DNA of 45,260 bases from Reyranella sp. (GTDB lineage Bacteria > Pseudomonadota > Alphaproteobacteria > Reyranellales > Reyranellaceae): NCBI GenBank assembly GCA_019750135.1, contig JAIEOV010000039.1:1-45260 (forward strand), in the 5' to 3' direction. Under the pieces are notes generated by a model. The model had not been told where the DNA came from, did not search any database, and saw nothing but the letters and a program-made list of their open reading frames with translations. The stretch's first letter is position 1. The number at the start of each line of letters is the position of its first letter. The position numbers and the translations under genes were made by a program. Shown one piece after another: positions 41,546 through 45,260 of the stretch.

Positions 41546-41568
41546 GACCTCACAACGACATCGAGGTC
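41546..41568. promoter_or_regulatory. Candidate operator between CoA transferase and HxlR genes
   Basis: GACCTC (41546-41551) and GAGGTC (41563-41568) form a perfect 6-11-6 dyad. TATACA on the minus strand (41524-41529) could be the -10 of the CoA transferase. HxlR regulators usually bind such dyads near divergent promoters and regulate themselves and a neighbour; this use is inferred. Confidence 0.3.
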
Positions 41569-41640
41569 ATGAGATGGCGACCAAAACTAATGCCAGGCCT
41601 TCGACTTGGTTTTCTTATTGAACCTGCGTTAAGCTCGATC

Positions 41641-42174
41641 ATGCGTTGGAACAAGCTCGAGGACGAGGCGTGCTCGGTGGCGCGCACGGTGTCGGTCATC
41701 GGCGACCGCTGGACCCTCCTGATCCTGCGCGACTGCTTCCTGCGCGTGCGCCGCTTCGAGGAGTTCCAGGCGCGGCTCGGTGTGACCCGGCCGATCCTGG
41801 CGAGCCGGTTGCGCAAGCTAGTGAAGGACTTCGTACTGGCCAAGGTGCCCTACCAGGAAAGGCCCCTGCGCTACGAATACCGGCTGACGCAGAAGGGGCT
41901 CGATCTCTACCCGATTGTCATGGCCATCGTGCATTGGGGCGACATCCACATGGCCGGCAAGAAGGGCCGGCCGCTGCTTCACCAGCACACGAGCTGCGGG
42001 AAGACGTTCGACCCGGTGATGATCTGCTCGGAATGCGGCGAGCCGCTCAGCCCCAAGCAGGTCCATGTCCATCGCGGCCCGGGCGCGGCGAGCCCGCGTC
42101 ACATGCCGGCCGACGTGCCGGCCGGCGAAAGAAAACAACGGCGTCCGGTTAGATCTTCTCGCGCACATCAGTAG
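41641..42174 (+). CDS. HxlR-family transcriptional regulator with zinc-ribbon-like tail
   Basis: Encodes 177 residues from ATG 41641. The winged helix has DEACSVARTVSVIGDRWTLLILRDCFLRVRRFEEFQARLGVTRPILASRLRKL, with the conserved N-terminal Cys that is redox or electrophile sensitive in several HxlR/DUF24 members. The C-terminus (HTSCGKTFDPVMICSECGEPLS) holds three cysteines and a His that could bind zinc, followed by a basic tail. It should regulate the divergent CoA transferase and perhaps the SDR/GST genes downstream. Confidence 0.88.
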   Translation: MRWNKLEDEACSVARTVSVIGDRWTLLILRDCFLRVRRFEEFQARLGVTRPILASRLRKLVKDFVLAKVPYQERPLRYEYRLTQKGLDLYPIVMAIVHWGDIHMAGKKGRPLLHQHTSCGKTFDPVMICSECGEPLSPKQVHVHRGPGAASPRHMPADVPAGERKQRRPVRSSRAHQ

Positions 42175-42186
42175 GAAATCCCCTTG

Positions 42187-42207
42187 CGACTCGCGTCGAA
42201 CGAGTCG
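42187..42207. promoter_or_regulatory. Dyad in the hxlR-SDR gap
   Basis: CGACTCG (42187-42193) and CGAGTCG (42201-42207) form a perfect 7-7-7 dyad 13 bases after the regulator stop. It could be a terminator stem without U-tract or an operator for the SDR C operon. Nothing decides between them. Confidence 0.3.
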
Positions 42208-42258
42208 ACACTCGTCAGTGCTGTTTTCAAACTAACAAGACCGGATAGGGAAACGCGC

Positions 42259-43014
42259 ATGACAGCCAGCAGCACGGCCGGCCGGCCTGTCGCCCTTCTC
42301 GTCGGCGCGGGCGACGCCATCGGCGCCGCCGTGGCCCGGCGCTTCGCTGCCGGCGGGCTGCAGGTCTGCGTGGCGCGGCGTGACGCCGGCAAGGCCAAGG
42401 CGCTGATCGACGAGGTCGCGGCCAGTGGCGGCACGCTGCAGGCCTTCAGCGTCGATGCTCGCCAGGAGGCCGCGGTCCAGGACCTGTTCGCCAAGGTCGA
42501 GCGCGAGGTCGGGCCGATCGAGGTCTGCCTCTACAACGCCGGCTCGAACGTCAACATGCCGCTGGTGGAGACGAGCGAGTCCCTGTTCCGCAAGTCCTGG
42601 GAGCTCGCCTGCTTCGGCGGCTTCCTCACCGGCCGCGAGGCGGCGCGCTACATGGTGCCGCGCGGCCACGGCACCATCCTGTTCACCGGCGCCACCGCCA
42701 GCGTGCGCGGCGGCGCGGGTTTTGCCGCCTTCGCCTCGGCGAAGTTCGGCCTGCGCGCCGTGGCGCAGTCGATGGCGCGCGAGCTGGGGCCGAAGAACAT
42801 CCACGTCGCCCATCTCCTGATCGACGGCGGCGTCGACAGCGAGGCCATCCGCAAGCGCATGCGGGCGCGCATCGGCGACAAGGTCGACTCGCTGCCGCCG
42901 AACACCCTGATCCAGACGAAGGCGATCGCCGAGGCGTACTGGGCGCTGCACGTCCAGCCGGCCTACGGCTGGACCCACGAGCTCGACCTGCGCACGTCGA
43001 TCGAGAGGTGGTGA
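42259..43014 (+). CDS. Atypical SDR, catalytic Tyr replaced by Phe (C)
   Basis: Encodes 251 residues from ATG 42259 (AGGGA upstream). The cofactor loop is GAGDAIG (16-22), so the middle glycine of GxxxGxG is Ala20. Phe158-x-x-x-Lys162 (FASAK) replaces YxxxK. It is a close paralogue of SDR B over nearly all its length, with the ending ELDLRTSIERW. An upstream in-frame TTG at 42184 would run through the dyad and is unlikely to be used. The GST gene follows after one base. Confidence 0.87.
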   Translation: MTASSTAGRPVALLVGAGDAIGAAVARRFAAGGLQVCVARRDAGKAKALIDEVAASGGTLQAFSVDARQEAAVQDLFAKVEREVGPIEVCLYNAGSNVNMPLVETSESLFRKSWELACFGGFLTGREAARYMVPRGHGTILFTGATASVRGGAGFAAFASAKFGLRAVAQSMARELGPKNIHVAHLLIDGGVDSEAIRKRMRARIGDKVDSLPPNTLIQTKAIAEAYWALHVQPAYGWTHELDLRTSIERW

Positions 43015-43015
43015 C

Positions 43016-43690
43016 ATGGCCGGGCAGCAACCACGACTGCATCTGTGGGGCGTCACCACCAGCCGCACCCTTCGCGCCGTCTGGGCGCTGCACGAGCTGT
43101 CGCTCGACTACGTGCCGCATCCCATCCTGCCGCGCACCGGCGAGACCAAGACGGACGCGTTCACGCGCATCAACCCGCGCCAGAAGATCCCCGTCCTGCA
43201 GGACGGCGACTTCACCATCGCCGAGAGCCCGGCCATCATCGCCTATCTCTCGGATACTTACGGCACCGACGACAACAGGCTGGTGCCAACCGACGCCAGG
43301 CTGCGCGCGACGTGGCTGGAATGGTGCTTCCACATCGCCATGGAGCTCGACGCGACGAGCCTCTACGTCATGCGCCGCCACCGCGACCTGAAGCACATCT
43401 ACGGCGACGCGCCGATCGCCGTCGAGAGCGCCAGCCAGTACTTCGAGACCCAGCTGCGGCACGTCGTCCACGCCCTGGGCGACGGCCGGCGCCACCTGGT
43501 CGGCGAGCGGTTCACCAGCGCCGACATGCTGCTCACGACCTGCCTGGTGTGGGCGGTCAACTACGGCGTGCCCGTGCCGCCGATCTGCCATGACTACGTC
43601 GCCCGCATCGCGGCCCGGCCCGCCTACCAGGAAGCCTTGCGCGCCAACCTTGCGCCGCTGCCACCCGCCACGGAGAAGCACGATGCCTGA
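43016..43690 (+). CDS. Glutathione S-transferase family protein
   Basis: Encodes 224 residues. The N-terminal domain has LHLWGVTTSRTLRAVWALHELSLDY and INPRQKIPVLQDGDFTIAESPAIIAYLSDTYG (cis-Pro and ES glutathione-binding motif); the helical C-terminal domain has GERFTSADMLLTTCLVWAVNYG. The Ser in TTSRT is the likely activating residue. It overlaps the crotonase start by eight bases (43683-43690), so SDR C, GST, crotonase and the monooxygenase appear to form one operon. Confidence 0.92.
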   Translation: MAGQQPRLHLWGVTTSRTLRAVWALHELSLDYVPHPILPRTGETKTDAFTRINPRQKIPVLQDGDFTIAESPAIIAYLSDTYGTDDNRLVPTDARLRATWLEWCFHIAMELDATSLYVMRRHRDLKHIYGDAPIAVESASQYFETQLRHVVHALGDGRRHLVGERFTSADMLLTTCLVWAVNYGVPVPPICHDYVARIAARPAYQEALRANLAPLPPATEKHDA

Positions 43691-44474
43691 CGCCGCCCAG
43701 CAGCCCGGCGCGATCCACACCGAGATCGATGGCCGGATCTTCAAGATCGTCGTCGACAACGTAGCCAAGCGGAACGCCTTCACGCCGGGCATGATGAGCG
43801 AGCTGTCGGAGGCCTTCACGGCGTTCGACCGCAATGACGAGCTCTGGGTTGCCGTGCTCGCATTCGCCGGCGCGCACACGACGGCTGGTCTCGACATGCC
43901 GAAGTTCTTCGGCCCCAACCGCGAACGTCGCGACAACCCGGCCGACCATGTCGATCCGTTTGCGCTGCGGCGCCGCACGATGAAGCCGGTCGTGGCCGCT
44001 GTGCAGGGGCTGTGCCTGACGGTCGGCATAGAAATGATGCTGGCGGCCGACATCGTGATCGCCGCCGACAACGCGCGCTTCTGCCAGATGGAGTCGCGCC
44101 GCGGCATCGCGCCTCTGGGCGGCGCACATTTCCGCTTCCTGACGCGCACCGGCTGGGGCAATGCCATGTACCACCTCATGCTGTGCGACGAGTTCGACGC
44201 CGGGCGCGCCCTGCAGATCGGCCTCGTGCAAGAAGTGGTGCCGGCCGGCCAGCAGGTCGAGCGTGCGATCGAGATCGCCCGGCGCATCGCCGGCAACGCG
44301 CCGCTCGGCCTGCGCGCCATGAAGGAAGCGGCGCTGAAATACATCCAGGCGGGCGAGGCCATGGCGGTCGCGGCCATCCCGTCGATCCATGCCGCCGTGA
44401 TGAACACCGAGGACGCCAAGGAAGGTATTCGTTCGTTCGTCGAGCGCCGCGAGGCTAAGTTCCAGGGACGCTAG
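43683..44474 (+). CDS. Enoyl-CoA hydratase/isomerase family protein (crotonase)
   Basis: Encodes 263 residues. Oxyanion-hole positions are in AFAGAHTTAGLDMPKF and VVAAVQGLCLTVGIEMMLAADIVIAADNARF; the second departs from the usual G-G-G with LTV. ESRRGIAPLGG carries a Glu at a catalytic position. Substrate unknown; detoxification of enoyl-CoA or ring hydrolysis are possible. ATG 43683 overlaps the GST stop by eight bases. Confidence 0.88.
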   Translation: MPDAAQQPGAIHTEIDGRIFKIVVDNVAKRNAFTPGMMSELSEAFTAFDRNDELWVAVLAFAGAHTTAGLDMPKFFGPNRERRDNPADHVDPFALRRRTMKPVVAAVQGLCLTVGIEMMLAADIVIAADNARFCQMESRRGIAPLGGAHFRFLTRTGWGNAMYHLMLCDEFDAGRALQIGLVQEVVPAGQQVERAIEIARRIAGNAPLGLRAMKEAALKYIQAGEAMAVAAIPSIHAAVMNTEDAKEGIRSFVERREAKFQGR

Positions 44475-44490
44475 AGCGACGGAGCACCCA

Positions 44491-45260
44491 TGAAGACGAG
44501 AATCACGGAACTCTTGGGCATCGAGCATCCCATCATCCAGGGTGGCATGCATTTCGTCGGCTTCGCCGAGCTTGCCGCGGCCGTGTCGAATGCCGGCGGA
44601 CTCGGCATCATCACCGGCCTGACCCAGGGCAATCCGGAAAACCTCGCCAAGGAAATCGGCCGCTGCCGCGAGATGACCAACAAGCCGTTCGGCGTGAACC
44701 TGACCTTCCTGCCGTCGGTCACGCCGCCCGACTACCCGGGCTACATCAAGTCGATCATCGACGGCGGTGTGAAGATCGTCGAGACCGCGGGCAACAATCC
44801 GCAGAAGTGGCTGCCGGCGCTCAAGGAGGCCGGCATCAAGGTGATCCACAAATGCACCTCGGTGCGCCATTCGCTGAAGGCCGAATCGATCGGCTGCGAG
44901 GCGGTGAGCGTCGACGGCTTCGAATGCGGCGGCCATCCCGGCGAGGACGACGTGCCGAACTTCATCCTGCTGCCACGCGCGGCCGAGGAGTTGAAGATCC
45001 CCTTCGTCGCCTCGGGCGGCATGGCCGACGGCCGCTCGCTGGTGGCGGCGCTGTCGCTCGGCGCCGACGGCATGAACATGGGCACGCGCTTCATGGCGAC
45101 CAAGGAGGCGCCGATCCACGAGCATGTGAAGCAGGCGCTGGTGGCGGCGAGCGAGCTCGACACGCGGCTGGTCATGCGGCCGTTGCGCAACACCGAGCGG
45201 GTGCTGAAGAACGCCGCCGTCGATCGCCTGCTCGAGAAGGAGAAGGCGCTCGGCGCCAAG
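44491..45260 (+). CDS. Nitronate monooxygenase-family protein, 3' truncated by window
   Basis: 256 codons are present and the frame is still open at the end. It is an FMN-dependent TIM barrel of the 2-nitropropane dioxygenase family. Marks are LLGIEHPIIQGGMHFVGFAELAAAVSNAGGLGII near the start, GVNLTFLPS, SVDGFECGGHPGEDDVP with the His used by class I/II enzymes, and FVASGGMADGRSLVAALSLGADGMNMGTRFMAT (phosphate-binding). ATG 44491 has GGAG (44482-44485). It could oxidise nitronates or act as an enoyl reductase-like enzyme, as some family members do. It is probably last of the SDR C operon or continues beyond. Confidence 0.92.

Overview
The window looks like chromosomal DNA from a GC-rich alphaproteobacterium. 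The reasons are the secY-adk-rpsM-rpsK-rpoA-rplQ order without rpsD, a zinc-lid adenylate kinase, a Bug/TctC-type binding protein and many CoA-ester, SDR and GST genes. A Rhodospirillales/Reyranella-like host is my inference, not something the sequence proves. About 51 genes are packed tightly, often with overlapping stop and start codons. No gap exceeds 300 bases, and I saw no rRNA, complete tRNA, CRISPR array, transposase or phage gene.

Layout. 1-3773: end of the spc operon (secY, adk), then the alpha operon (rpsM, rpsK, rpoA, rplQ) with its own promoter and hairpin leader, closed by a strong terminator. 3788-4273: a GNAT acetyltransferase. 4390-7418 (minus): acyl-CoA dehydrogenase and a cytochrome P450 that seems to start at CTG. 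7492-11597: crotonase, a cyclase-FHA protein, a membrane Ser/Thr kinase with a nuclease-like tail, and a glycine-zipper lipoprotein. 11765-12918: PEP mutase/isocitrate lyase family enzyme and a small membrane protein. 12944-19419 (minus): SDR, polysaccharide deacetylase, two tandem GlcD-type FAD enzymes, Sua5/TsaC and CysQ. 19465-21226: convergent MTA/SAH nucleosidase and MTA phosphorylase. 21285-26503: SDR, M23-like peptidase, SnoaL-like protein, an unknown protein and a molybdopterin oxidoreductase. 26573-32688: LLM flavin enzyme, SDR/GST pair, unknown secreted protein, CDO-like cupin, TctC protein, MmgE/PrpD. 32685-35604: ANL-family acyl-CoA synthetase, an orphan Tae4-like amidase and a small anchored protein. 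35619-45260: a run of SDRs, GSTs, a kappa-GST/HCCA isomerase-like protein, a CaiB-type CoA transferase, an HxlR regulator, a crotonase and a truncated nitronate monooxygenase, which together look like a regulated set for catabolism of an organic acid or xenobiotic.

The most interesting signals are: (1) a family of intergenic palindrome dimers that fill every convergent gene junction longer than 20 bp; (2) start codons fused to the upstream stop as NTGA in which all four NTG codons occur, including an apparent CTG with a well-placed Shine-Dalgarno; (3) the cyclase-FHA/kinase-nuclease-like/lipoprotein cassette; (4) a Tae4-like peptidoglycan amidase without a type VI cluster; and (5) three SDRs in which the catalytic Tyr is replaced by Phe.
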